Assembly (NCBI RefSeq): GCF_000711825.1
Contig: NZ_JONJ01000001.1
Coordinates: 1 to 64,000 of the forward strand
DNA length: 64,000 nt
Direction: 5' to 3'
Source of the DNA: [Clostridium] aminophilum DSM 10710
GTDB lineage: Bacteria > Bacillota > Clostridia > Lachnospirales > Lachnospiraceae
Positions 35,201 through 44,458 of the stretch are shown in pieces. The notes under the pieces were generated by a model. It saw only the letters and a program-made list of their open reading frames with translations, did not search any database and was not told where the DNA came from. Numbering within the stretch: the stretch's first letter is position 1; each line of letters starts with the position of its first letter. The translations under genes were made by a program, and so were the position numbers.

Positions 35201-35721
35201 CACTAAGCTCGAAAAGACCAGCCTCAGCACGCTATTTCACTAAGCGGTAAAGTCGCTAAGTGCTCCACGAATAAACCCGGCGCAGCTTCAGCCGCGTCCG
35301 GATCGAATCTGACGGCATCCCCGTCAGATATCCCAAAGCCGACAACAGCTTCCCCGCTGTCAGTCTTATATATATGAGTCCTGCGGCAGATTTCGACTCC
35401 TCTTCCATTGCCGCAGGAGGCCGGAATTTTGTTTCCGGTCAACACAAGGGCCAGCATCTTCGTACTCCGAAGATGCTGGCCCTTTCCCCTCGGCGAAGCA
35501 CTTAGCGACGCATATTTCACTTAGCGGCTTTGCCGCTTAGTGAAATAGCGTGCTGAGGCTGGTCTTTTCGAGCTTAGTGCGTGCCATGGAAATCCACTTA
35601 GCGAGGTCTTTTCGAGCTTAGTGGATTTGCTTGGCGAAGCACTTAGCGACGCATATTTCACTTAGCGGCTTTGCCGCTTAGTGAAATAGTGTGCTGAGGC
35701 TGGTGTTATCGAGCTTAGTGC
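35201..35721. repeat. Cluster of dispersed repeat family A elements
   Basis: This intergenic block contains two full copies (35491-35580, 35632-35721), a truncated middle piece (35595-35631) and an inverted, internally deleted copy (35201-35264). Full copies start GGCGAAGCACTTAGCGACG, carry the TTTCACTTAGCGGC-TTT-GCCGCTTAGTGAAA hairpin, and end CGAGCTTAGTGC. The ends GCACTTAGC/GCTTAGTGC again pair except for one T:T. The 35265-35447 stretch between copies is unrelated sequence of unclear nature. Confidence 0.85.
35448..35488. terminator. Perfect 17-bp hairpin in the repeat cluster
   Basis: AAGGGCCAGCATCTTCG and CGAAGATGCTGGCCCTT are perfect 17-bp arms around a five-base loop, with TCCC after it on the plus strand. 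It could terminate the plus-strand 34113 transcript or be part of the mobile-looking repeat block. Confidence 0.65.
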
Positions 35722-35734
35722 ATTTCCGCTTTCA

Positions 35735-37051
35735 TCACAGCAGGATGGAATAATTTCCGTCTCCGGATGACTGAATCGCGGACGAGAAGAGAACTTTCGC
35801 CGCCTCAATCAGATATGCCGTATCTTTTGCACCTGCCGTTTCGTACGGACTGTGCATTGCCAGCTGCGGCAGACCGATATCCACGGTATTCAGCGCCACC
35901 TGATTGCCCGAGAGGTTTCCGAGAGTGCTTCCGCCCAGCATATCGGACCGGTTTGTAAACGTCTGTACCGGAACCTCCGCCTTCTTGCAGATTCTGCGGA
36001 ATATCGCGCCGGATACGGCATCGGTTGTATACTTCTGATTGGCACTGTATTTGATGACGATTCCCTGATTCATATACGGACGGTTTGTGGGATCCGCCTT
36101 ATCCGTGTGGTTCGGATGAACCGAGTGCGCATTGTCCGCCGAAACCATAAAGCTGGACGTGAGCGAGCGGATGTATCCCTCTTCGTCTCTTCCCATGGCC
36201 GCATTGATCCGATGAAGGACATCCTTCAGGAATGTGGACTGAGCACCCTGCTTTGTGCCGGAACCGACTTCCTCGTTGTCATAGACGCAGTGAACCGCGA
36301 TGCTCTCCGTCGGCTTCGCCTGAAGGAAGCCCTGAAGAGAGGCATAAGCGCACTGAAGATCATCCAGACGGCCGCTGCAGATGAACTCGCCGTTGAGACC
36401 CAGCGTCGTTCCTTTCATCCGGTTGTAGAGATACAGGTCCGTATCGAGAATCTGCGCCTCCTCCACTCCGGCCTCTTTGGCGATAAATCTGAGGAAGGAT
36501 CCCTTTTCCAGCTTTTCGCCGAACAGCGGAAGCATATCGTTCTGCGCATTGAATTTGTATCCGTCATTGATCTCCCGGTTCATATGAATCGCAAGATTCG
36601 GAATAATGACAAGATCCCGGTCGATCCGGACCAGTCTCGTCTCAATGCCCTCCGGTGTCTCAATGATCACGCGGCCCGCCACCGAGAGCGGCCGATCCAG
36701 CCACGGAGAAAAAATCATTCCGCCGTATTTCTCAACGTTCAGCTTCACATAGGTTTTGTCCACCTCGATCTCCGCATTGGCCTTAATCTTAAATACCGGA
36801 GAATCACTGTGGCTCGCCATGATCTGAAAACCGCGGTAATCCTTCTTCGGAATCTCAAACGCTATGATTGCGGATTCATTTCTGGTCACATAATACTTTT
36901 TTCCGGTTTCCAGCTTCCAGGCATCACCTTCACAGAGACGCTCCGCCCCCGCTTCTTCCAGCATCCGGCGCATATTCTTCACGGCATAGAATGCCACCGG
37001 GCTCTCGTCCAGAAACTGCAGTAATCCTTCATTTACCCTGGTAAAATCCAT
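35735..37051 (-). CDS. M18 family aminopeptidase
   Basis: This 438-residue zinc aminopeptidase is of the M18 family (aspartyl aminopeptidase-like). It has the first metal histidine in MASHSDSPVFKIK (H81), the catalytic ENEEVGSGT-like segment YDNEEVGSGTKQGAQSTF, the VSADNAHSVHPNH motif, and the late GNLSGNQVALNTVDIGLPQLAMHSPYE. It trims N-terminal residues from peptides in the cytoplasm. The start at 37051 follows GGGGAGG. It lies downstream of the efflux operon but is separated from it by a terminator. Confidence 0.93.
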   Translation of the reverse strand: MDFTRVNEGLLQFLDESPVAFYAVKNMRRMLEEAGAERLCEGDAWKLETGKKYYVTRNESAIIAFEIPKKDYRGFQIMASHSDSPVFKIKANAEIEVDKTYVKLNVEKYGGMIFSPWLDRPLSVAGRVIIETPEGIETRLVRIDRDLVIIPNLAIHMNREINDGYKFNAQNDMLPLFGEKLEKGSFLRFIAKEAGVEEAQILDTDLYLYNRMKGTTLGLNGEFICSGRLDDLQCAYASLQGFLQAKPTESIAVHCVYDNEEVGSGTKQGAQSTFLKDVLHRINAAMGRDEEGYIRSLTSSFMVSADNAHSVHPNHTDKADPTNRPYMNQGIVIKYSANQKYTTDAVSGAIFRRICKKAEVPVQTFTNRSDMLGGSTLGNLSGNQVALNTVDIGLPQLAMHSPYETAGAKDTAYLIEAAKVLFSSAIQSSGDGNYSILL

Positions 37052-37194
37052 CTCTTCCTCCCCGATATTTCTCATAATCTGAGGTTATTGGTCTCATACC
37101 GCTTATTATACATCAAATCAGGACTTTTCAGACATTTTCTGAAAGATGTCCTGCAGTCCCTGTCCCCGTCATCAGTCGGACCGGAAAGAAAAAT

Positions 37195-37224
37195 CCCGAG
37201 GCACAGCAGCTGCTCCGCCCCGGG
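37195..37224 (-). terminator. Terminator of the RND-TolC efflux operon
   Basis: On the minus strand CCCGGGGCGGAGCAGC pairs with GCTGTGCCTCGGG (one small bulge), followed by ATTTTTCTTT. It lies 33 bases after the last TolC-like gene. Confidence 0.8.
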
Positions 37225-37256
37225 TAATTCCGTCTATTTCTTCTGTTTTCTTACCG

Positions 37257-38513
37257 TCAGGATGTCATATATCCCTGCAGGGCCCATTCGTAGGTCTGGA
37301 TCGCCTGCTGCAGATTGATTTTCGCCGTGATAAGGTCCACTTCCGCGGACGCGGCGGATGCCTCCTGATCCAAAAGCTCATTTTTCGTGCAGAGGCCGGC
37401 GCCGAAGGACGTCTGCATGGACGAAAGTTTTTTCTGCTGCACATCCACAGCGGACTGCGCCGTCTCCAGCGCGGCCCGGTCGGTGAGGATCGTCTGATAG
37501 AGAGACTTTACGGAATTGCGGATGGTCTGCTCCTCCGATGCGATCGTGCGAACCTGATTCTGGTAATCCGTCGTGCCGGAATCCATATTCGTCAGTGTCT
37601 TCCGGTCCAGTTTCAGGGAAATGTTCTCGACCAGCGCCGTCTGAACATCCGCATCGGGATTCATCGTTTCGATCCGGGAAAGATCCGGTTCCGGAACCCC
37701 GCAGATCTCCGGACTATCCGTCGACGCCCAGCCGGTGTTCAGAAGAAGGCTCTGCCGAACCGACTCCACGCTGGCTTTTGTGGACGTCAGCGTGCCCTGC
37801 AGGGATTTCAGGGAGTTCTGCGCGCTGAGAAGCGCCGACTGCGTCGCAGTGCCCGCCGCAATCTTATTCTGCACGCGGGCTACATTGCGCTCCGCCATGG
37901 CAATGCTGTTCTCGATCACCGGGACCGAGATCCGGGCGAGATTGTAGGACGCAAACAGGCCCTGCGCCTGCACAATGAGAGCGGTCTGTTTCTTCCGCTG
38001 ATTCAGTGCCTTCGTGTCTGCATCCTCATAAGAGGTATTCGCCGACTGCCGCGTCGTGATGGAATTCTGATGAAGGAGCGCCGAGGACGCCTTTAAGGAA
38101 GCGTAGCTCGACGCGAGGCCGGATGCTCCGGTTGCCCCCGATTCCACCAGTTCCTCCAGCTGATCCATCAGCGAATCGGCATTGTCCGCCATCTGGTCGG
38201 CACTGCTCTCCAGATCTTCCGCATCTTCCATTTTTCCCTGACGGATCTCATTTGCGTTTTCCGTCGTCTTACTGTCCGCATAAGACGCGGCGTTGTTCAG
38301 GTAATACGGGTTGTACTCCTGCACGAGAAGGGGAATCTCATCGTATTCCATCTTATTGTCCCGGAGTTTTTCCCAGGTTTCGGCGCTGTAGGCCGATTCC
38401 GGCGCGGCATACGCCGTCAGCGGGCAAAACGGCACCGCCAGCGCACCGGACAGAACCACAGAGGCGATCATCCTCCGGATTTGTTTTCCGTTTCTTGTTT
38501 TTCTGTTCTCCAT
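37257..38513 (-). CDS. TolC-family (outer-membrane efflux-like) protein 2
   Basis: This 418-residue exported protein has a signal peptide (basic start, hydrophobic ASVVLSGALAVPFCPLTA, cleavage near AYA-A) and two long alpha-helical coiled-coil blocks with many Ala/Ser/Gln heptads, as in the OEP/TolC repeat. Typical TolC segments are QTIRNSVKSLYQTILTDRAALETAQSAVDVQQ and LDQEASAASAEVDLITAKINLQQAIQTYEWAL at the C-terminus. In diderms TolC is the outer-membrane duct, but this organism looks monoderm. The start at 38513 follows AAGGAG. It is the last gene of the operon. Confidence 0.85.
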   Translation of the reverse strand: MENRKTRNGKQIRRMIASVVLSGALAVPFCPLTAYAAPESAYSAETWEKLRDNKMEYDEIPLLVQEYNPYYLNNAASYADSKTTENANEIRQGKMEDAEDLESSADQMADNADSLMDQLEELVESGATGASGLASSYASLKASSALLHQNSITTRQSANTSYEDADTKALNQRKKQTALIVQAQGLFASYNLARISVPVIENSIAMAERNVARVQNKIAAGTATQSALLSAQNSLKSLQGTLTSTKASVESVRQSLLLNTGWASTDSPEICGVPEPDLSRIETMNPDADVQTALVENISLKLDRKTLTNMDSGTTDYQNQVRTIASEEQTIRNSVKSLYQTILTDRAALETAQSAVDVQQKKLSSMQTSFGAGLCTKNELLDQEASAASAEVDLITAKINLQQAIQTYEWALQGYMTS

Positions 38514-38614
38514 CCGTCTGTTCTCCTTCCGTCTGTTCTCCTTCTGCTGTATCACAACCGTTTGCTCCGCAGTCCGATGGCGGTCTGTCATTTAGTGTCC
38601 GGCATACCATCGCT

Positions 38615-39997
38615 TCATCCGTTTGCGATCAGTCCGGCCACGGCCCAGTCATAGGTCTGCATCGCGGAGATCAGGTCCAGCTCCGCGCTCTTTTCGCTCG
38701 CAAGGGCATTTTCATATGCCGCCTCCGCGCTGAGATACTCCGACCGGCCGGAAAGGCCTCCGCGGTATTTGATCTGCGCGCTGTTCCAGTCATTCTGCGC
38801 TTTTGCCCAGGCATCCTGCGCCGCATCGTAAGCCTGCTGCTTTGACACCACCGCCGCGTAGAGCGTGTTCATCGAAGAGGTGATCATCGTCCTGGACGCC
38901 GTCACCGCCCGGTTCTTCTGCGTCTTTGCCGCTGTGGTCTTCGAGGAACCCTTTCTGGTGGTGATCAGGGAATAGTTGGAGGTAATCGCCGTCTGTGTGT
39001 CCGCCGCAAGGTCGATGGAGGCGATCAGACTCATATCCGGCGCCGGAATATCCGTGATCTCCACATCCGCATCCACATCCCATCCAAGGCTGATCAGAAT
39101 CTTATTCTTCGCGCCGGAAAGCTGTGACTCAGCGCTCATCGTCTTTTTCTGCGCGGCGAGAAGCTTATTCCGCGCTTCCAGAACATCGGCTTCCGAGGCA
39201 AGTCCCGCCGACTGTTTTGTCTGTGCGGCCGAAAGGTCATTTTCGCATGCCGCCTCGCTCTTTCTTGCCGCATTCAGGGAGTATTTCGCCTTTTCATAGG
39301 CAATGTACTGGTTCTGTACCATCTTGATCAGGGAGTTCCGGCTCTGCCGGAGCGACGTTTCCAGGGAATCCGTCTCGGTATGCCGGATATCGGCTGCCTT
39401 CTTCCGGAGTTCTTTTGCCGTGAGACGGTAACTCTCATAGAGCGCCTTGTCCTCTTCGTCCATCTCGTCTTCCTTCAGATCATCCGCTTCCTTGGTGAGA
39501 TCGCGGGCCTCCTCGGTCAGTTCGGAGATCACGCCCTGATTGATCAGTTTACCGAGTGTCGTGCTTTTTGTGTTGCGGAAGGAGACATTGTAATTCTCGA
39601 TCCGGCCCGCAATCTCCGAAAACTCCAGTGTATTGTCCGCAAGAGCGGCCCGTTTTGCCGCTGCTTCGGCATTGTCCTCCACAATCTGATTCGGTCCTGA
39701 CCCCGTCGACGCATCCAGCGCGGACGCTGCCGCAATGCCGTCGGCGCCGGAGATTCCGGCAATCCCGGTTCCGGTGGAGGCGGCATTGCCGGCGAGAGCC
39801 GGGCCATATGCTTCTTCGTCTTCCCCGGAAGTCCCGTAGGCATACGGCCGTTTTGCCGCCAGAGCCTCCACCGGACCGAGGGTGGAAAGACAGCCGACCA
39901 GCACCGCACCGGCGAGAAGCCGACGGACGATGCCGCCATTTCCCGCTTTTTTCTTATCTCTCATCTCTTCCGTCATCTCTTTTCTGTCTTTCACCAT
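38615..39997 (-). CDS. TolC-family (outer-membrane efflux-like) protein 1
   Basis: This protein of about 460 residues has a signal peptide (RRLLAGAVLVGCLSTLGPVEALAA), a Gly/Ala-rich segment, then TolC-type helical hairpins: LRQSRNSLIKMVQNQYIAYEKAKYSLNAARKSEAACENDLS..., ending in AYENALASEKSAELDLISAMQTYDWAVAGL. It is a diverged paralogue of protein 2 with the same C-terminal QTYxWA motif. The start is uncertain among several ATGs (39997, 39976, 39964), none with an ideal site; a frame reaching 40159 overlaps the RND gene. It lies between the RND pump and the second TolC-like gene. Confidence 0.82.
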   Translation of the reverse strand: MVKDRKEMTEEMRDKKKAGNGGIVRRLLAGAVLVGCLSTLGPVEALAAKRPYAYGTSGEDEEAYGPALAGNAASTGTGIAGISGADGIAAASALDASTGSGPNQIVEDNAEAAAKRAALADNTLEFSEIAGRIENYNVSFRNTKSTTLGKLINQGVISELTEEARDLTKEADDLKEDEMDEEDKALYESYRLTAKELRKKAADIRHTETDSLETSLRQSRNSLIKMVQNQYIAYEKAKYSLNAARKSEAACENDLSAAQTKQSAGLASEADVLEARNKLLAAQKKTMSAESQLSGAKNKILISLGWDVDADVEITDIPAPDMSLIASIDLAADTQTAITSNYSLITTRKGSSKTTAAKTQKNRAVTASRTMITSSMNTLYAAVVSKQQAYDAAQDAWAKAQNDWNSAQIKYRGGLSGRSEYLSAEAAYENALASEKSAELDLISAMQTYDWAVAGLIANG

Positions 39998-40074
39998 ACA
40001 TCTCTTATTCGTTTGCCGTATCCCGTTTTTTCTCATCGCCGGTCTCCCGGGCACCGGATCCCGCGCTTCCGCGC

Positions 40075-43000
40075 TCAGTCGATGTCCGCAAACGGGTCCT
40101 CTCTCAGCGCTTTTCCGCCGCTCATGATCTTGTAATATCCCGGAAGCACGATCAAACACAGAATGGTGGAAGTGATCAGTCCGCCGATGTTAACCAAAGC
40201 GAGGGCCTGTGTGTAAGATCCCGAGCTTCCGACTCCAAGTGCCAGCGGAATCATCGAGAGCACGGTTGTCATTGTCGTCATCAGGATCGGGCGCATTCGC
40301 GTCGCCCCTGCCTCAACGAGGGCCGTGTCCATATCCATGGTCGCGCGGTACTGGTTCGTCGTGTCCACATAGAGAATACCGTTATTTACCGCGGTTCCGA
40401 TCAGCATGAGGAAGCCGATCAGGGCTACCATACTGAGGGAGACATCCGTCAGCCACAGAAGTGCGAAGGAACCGATGACGGAAAACGGGATCGTGGTCAT
40501 AACCATCGCAGAGTATTTCACCGACTCAAACTGCGACGCCATCACGACAAAGATCAGGAACACCGCGATTGCCAGCGCGCCGCCGAGACTTTCGAACTCA
40601 CTGTTCCGGGATCGGTCACGGCTGTTGACGCCGGTGGTGACCTGATCGCTCAGATTCGGCTGTACCACTTCCTGAAAAATCGTCTGCTGCGTTGATCTGG
40701 TGGCCAGGCCCGTGTAGGATGCGCTGATCGTCACGCGGTACTGCTTGTCCTCACGGGAGATGGACGCCGGAGAATCCTCATAGTGAACGTCTGCCACATC
40801 CGTCAATGCCACCTGTCCCTTCTTTGAGTTCGTCAGAAGAATATTCTTTACAGCCGAGAGATCCGCATAAGCGTCTTCCGGATATTCCACCGTGACCGAG
40901 ACATCCTCTCCGTCCACCGTGATGTTGATAGGGGACGAACCGCTGAGCGCGCTGTAGACCGCATTGCCGATCTGGGAGGCAGTCAGGCCGTTGGCCTTCG
41001 CGCGGATCGCGTCGACGTCCACCGCAATCACCGGGGACGAGTTCTCGATGGAGGAGTGAACGCGGGTGACATCATCCCGTCCCTTCAGTTCACTCACAAT
41101 CTTGTTGGTCACCTCCTTGACTTTCGAGTAATCCGCGCCCTGCAGAAGAACGGAATAACTGTTCGACCGGTCACTCATCATACTCATGGAACCGCTGGCA
41201 CTGACGGAAATGGTGCAGTTGGTGATGTCCGCCAGCTCCTTCTGGAATTTCGTCACCGTCTCATCGGTGGAAAGCTCGCGGTCGTCCTTCAGCTCGCAGG
41301 TGATGGATGCGGATGAGCTTCCCCTCATACCGCCGGAGGAGAAGGAAGTGGAATAATGTTCCACATCCGGATCCGCCGTGACGATCTCCTCGATCTCATT
41401 CAGGATCGGCTCCATTTTTTCCAGCTGAATGCCCGGTCTTGTCTTTACGGAAATCGAGACTTCTCCGTTGTCATCCGCACTCATCAGCTCCATGGTGAGG
41501 TTGGATGCAAGGAAAATCGATCCGACAAACAGGACAATGGATAAAAGAATCGCCAGTTTACTGTGCGGAAGCACTTTTTTCATCAGTTTCCGGTATCCGT
41601 CCTGAAGACTGAGGATCGGCCGGTTAAACGGTGCTTTCTCGCGTTCTTTCGGCTGATACAGCATATAGCAGAGCGGTACCACGGTAATGGCGGAGAGGAG
41701 CGAAGCCACCATACAGAACACGATCGTAAATCCCAGCGGCTTGAACATCTGTCCCGCCATACCGGAGATCAGTGCCAGCGGAATAAACACGACGCAGGTA
41801 GTCGCCGTGGAGGCGGCAACGGACAGTCCGACAATATTGGTTCCCTCCAATGCGCTCCGGGCATACTCGATGAGTCCCGCTCTGGTATCCATCCTGGACG
41901 TCGCGCGGAAACAACTCTCCAGAACAACGATGGAGTTGTCAACCATCATGCCGACGCCGAGGGAGAGAGCCGCCAGCGTCACGACATTCAGCGAAAAGTT
42001 CATGAAATACATGCAGATCAGTGCCGCAAGAATCGAACATGGAATGGAACTTCCGACGATCATGGACGCCTTCAGATCACCGAAGAAGAGCCAGATGACG
42101 ATCATGGAAATGATGACCGCCAGAACCAGTGTCTTCGCCACGTCGGTCAGGGAGTCCATGATGGAATCGGCATTGTCATCCACCACGGTGATCTTCAGAT
42201 TCGGATCCGCGGCTTCCAGCGATGCCACCGTCTTTTTGACCGCGTTGGAAATACTCATGGCCGTCGAACTCTGCTGTTTGCTGAGGCCGATGGACACAAC
42301 TCCCTTTCCGTCATAGCGGGAAATACTGCTGCTGGACTTCTGGGCATACTCGACGGTGGCGACATCCCCGAGGTAGACAATGGAATTGTCGGAAGTGGTC
42401 AGCGGAATCTCGCTCAGAAGCTCCATGGTCTTGTAGTTCATACGCGTGGAGACGGAGTATTCCTGACTTCCCTCCTTGGTGCTTCCGCCCGGAATCGTCG
42501 CATCCGCCGCCTTGAGGTCCGATACAATGGAACTCATGGTGACGCCGTACTGTTTCATGGCCTCCTCGTTCAGCGTGATGGAGACATATTTCTGTCTTCC
42601 GCCCCGGAGGCTGACATCCGCCACATCCGCCAGCTTCTCAAATTCCGGCTTGATGCGGTCCTTGACATAGTTGTAGAGATCTTCCTCCGCATATCCGCTG
42701 TTCTCAATATTCAGCCGGATATCCTCAGAAGAGTTCATATTCATCGAGATGATCTGCGGCGTCGAACAGTCGTCCGGAAGACTCGACTTGATCTGATCGA
42801 CCTTCTTTTTTACCTCGTCATAGGCATCGTCCATGTCCGTTCCGTAATCATACGAGAGCATGATCCGGGAAGAACCTTCACTGGATGTGGAGGACATGGA
42901 GTCCAGTCCCGACAGTGTGCTGACTGAATTCTCAATCGGCTTGGTCACCAGCTCGGCGACGTCCTCCGCGCTGGCTCCGCTGTAGCTGGTCATGACGATC

Positions 43001-43137
43001 ATCATGGACATATTCATGTCCGGCGACAGCTCCAGCGTCATGTTCCGAATCGACATGATGCCGAACACCACCAGACAGATGACCGATAAGATCGCGGTTA
43101 CCGGCCGTCGAAGTACAAATTTTGTTAAACCACCCAT
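40075..43137 (-). CDS. RND-family efflux pump (HAE1/AcrB-like)
   Basis: This 1020-residue transporter has the RND layout: two sets of six helices and two large extracytoplasmic loops, beginning GGLTKFVLRRPVTAILSVICLVVFGI. In TM4 the proton-relay segment reads GVGMMVDNSIVVLES, so the DD pair of AcrB is DN. In TM10 it reads IGTAVNNGILYVD, so the AcrB lysine is Asn. Both are known in other RND branches. It would export drugs or amphiphiles using the proton gradient. GAGGAG precedes the start. It works with the adaptor at 43187 and the TolC-like proteins. Confidence 0.94.
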   Translation of the reverse strand: MGGLTKFVLRRPVTAILSVICLVVFGIMSIRNMTLELSPDMNMSMMIVMTSYSGASAEDVAELVTKPIENSVSTLSGLDSMSSTSSEGSSRIMLSYDYGTDMDDAYDEVKKKVDQIKSSLPDDCSTPQIISMNMNSSEDIRLNIENSGYAEEDLYNYVKDRIKPEFEKLADVADVSLRGGRQKYVSITLNEEAMKQYGVTMSSIVSDLKAADATIPGGSTKEGSQEYSVSTRMNYKTMELLSEIPLTTSDNSIVYLGDVATVEYAQKSSSSISRYDGKGVVSIGLSKQQSSTAMSISNAVKKTVASLEAADPNLKITVVDDNADSIMDSLTDVAKTLVLAVIISMIVIWLFFGDLKASMIVGSSIPCSILAALICMYFMNFSLNVVTLAALSLGVGMMVDNSIVVLESCFRATSRMDTRAGLIEYARSALEGTNIVGLSVAASTATTCVVFIPLALISGMAGQMFKPLGFTIVFCMVASLLSAITVVPLCYMLYQPKEREKAPFNRPILSLQDGYRKLMKKVLPHSKLAILLSIVLFVGSIFLASNLTMELMSADDNGEVSISVKTRPGIQLEKMEPILNEIEEIVTADPDVEHYSTSFSSGGMRGSSSASITCELKDDRELSTDETVTKFQKELADITNCTISVSASGSMSMMSDRSNSYSVLLQGADYSKVKEVTNKIVSELKGRDDVTRVHSSIENSSPVIAVDVDAIRAKANGLTASQIGNAVYSALSGSSPINITVDGEDVSVTVEYPEDAYADLSAVKNILLTNSKKGQVALTDVADVHYEDSPASISREDKQYRVTISASYTGLATRSTQQTIFQEVVQPNLSDQVTTGVNSRDRSRNSEFESLGGALAIAVFLIFVVMASQFESVKYSAMVMTTIPFSVIGSFALLWLTDVSLSMVALIGFLMLIGTAVNNGILYVDTTNQYRATMDMDTALVEAGATRMRPILMTTMTTVLSMIPLALGVGSSGSYTQALALVNIGGLITSTILCLIVLPGYYKIMSGGKALREDPFADID

Positions 43138-43186
43138 GGTAAAATGTCTCCTCTTATCTCACATTTCCTTCGCCCGGCGCATGATC

Positions 43187-44320
43187 TTACGGTCTTCCGG
43201 CCGGTGCTCCCGACATTCCTTCCGGGCCGGCGGATGTTTCCGGCGAAGTCTCTGTGCTTTCTCCCTTCAGACGGACCTTTGTTCCGTCATCCAGCTCCGA
43301 ACTCCAGGTCGAGCAGACAACATCATCGGTGGTGAGGCCATCGGTAATCTCGATATTTTCCGGATCTTCCATGCCGGTAGTAACCTGAACTTTTTTCAGC
43401 ACATGGTCGGTCACGGTATAGACAAAGTCTCCCGCACTCTCACTGTAAATGCAGTCCTTCGGCAGAATCATGACATTGTCCGCATGGCTGGATACCACGC
43501 GGATCTTCGCCATCGATCCGTTGGAAAATGCAGACACATCCCCGGAAGTCTCATTGAACGCCGCCTTGATCTCATAAAGCCCGGTGGACGAATTCGCCAT
43601 CGTGCTCACCTCCGTGATGTTCGCCGTGTATGTGTCATCATTTTTCTGAACTTTGAGTTCATCGCCGACTGCCAGTGCCCCGCGGATCCGCTCCGTCACG
43701 GAAAAATGCACTTCCCTGGCGCCGGCGCCGGTGATCACGCAGATGGACGCGCCCGCATTCAGCGAGTCATTGACTTCGATGCTGCACTGTTCCACCACGC
43801 CGCTGATCTTTGCCCTGACATTGGCGTAATCCATCTGCGTCTGATAAGCCGTCTGCGCGGACTCAAAACTGACTTTCGCCTTCTCCGCCTGATTCACATA
43901 ATTATCGTAATCCTGCTGACTGAGATCTCCCGCATCATAGAGAAGCTTTTCCCGGCTCAGGGTATCCTGCGCCGACTTCAGCGAGAGTCTCGCGTTGTCC
44001 AGCGTCGTCTTGGCGGAGCTCACCTGCTTCGTGTCAATGGTGCAGATCAAATCACCGGCGTTGACGGTATCTCCGGCTTTCACAAAGACGCCGGTGACAT
44101 CGCCGCCCGCTTTGGCAGTGACCGCAACGGAATCCGACGGCATGATGGTTCCGATGAGAGCCGTCTCGTTGCTGATCTTTCCGTACACCGGATTTACGGT
44201 CTCCACAACCGGCAGGGACTGTCCCGCCGCAAACGGCTTTGACTGATTCATCCGTCGAAAGACGGCAAAACCGATTACAGCGGCAACGGCAGCCAGAATA
44301 ATAACTGTTGACTTCTTCAT
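43187..44320 (-). CDS. Membrane fusion (HlyD/RND adaptor) protein
   Basis: This 377-residue adaptor has one N-terminal transmembrane helix (VIILAAVAAVIGFAVF), then a biotinyl-lipoyl half (VTAKAGGDVTGVFVKAGDTVNAGDLICTID), a helical hairpin (TTLDNARLSLKSAQDTLSREKLLYDAGDLSQQDYDNYVN), the second lipoyl half and beta-barrel domains. It would bridge the RND pump to the TolC-like protein in the cell envelope. A Ser/Glu/Pro-rich tail follows. The start at 44320 follows AAAGGAG. It is the first structural gene after the two-component system. Confidence 0.93.
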   Translation of the reverse strand: MKKSTVIILAAVAAVIGFAVFRRMNQSKPFAAGQSLPVVETVNPVYGKISNETALIGTIMPSDSVAVTAKAGGDVTGVFVKAGDTVNAGDLICTIDTKQVSSAKTTLDNARLSLKSAQDTLSREKLLYDAGDLSQQDYDNYVNQAEKAKVSFESAQTAYQTQMDYANVRAKISGVVEQCSIEVNDSLNAGASICVITGAGAREVHFSVTERIRGALAVGDELKVQKNDDTYTANITEVSTMANSSTGLYEIKAAFNETSGDVSAFSNGSMAKIRVVSSHADNVMILPKDCIYSESAGDFVYTVTDHVLKKVQVTTGMEDPENIEITDGLTTDDVVCSTWSSELDDGTKVRLKGESTETSPETSAGPEGMSGAPAGRP

Positions 44321-44458
44321 GTTCTTATGTCTCCTTTGTCTTTCCATTTTGCGACAACTGATTCTGTATGTGATTCTCACCGGAATACGCTTTCACAGGT
44401 TTGCCGGCATATCGGAACTGCCCCGCTTTTTCTTTTTCCGGCAACAGTTTCCGCGTTG

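Noticed and set aside
35224-35457. Possible small minus-strand gene (about 77 residues) in the repeat cluster
   Set aside because: Its start falls inside a 17-bp hairpin, no good ribosome site exists, and its 3' end is made of repeat sequence. A faint resemblance to short clostridial DUF proteins was not convincing.
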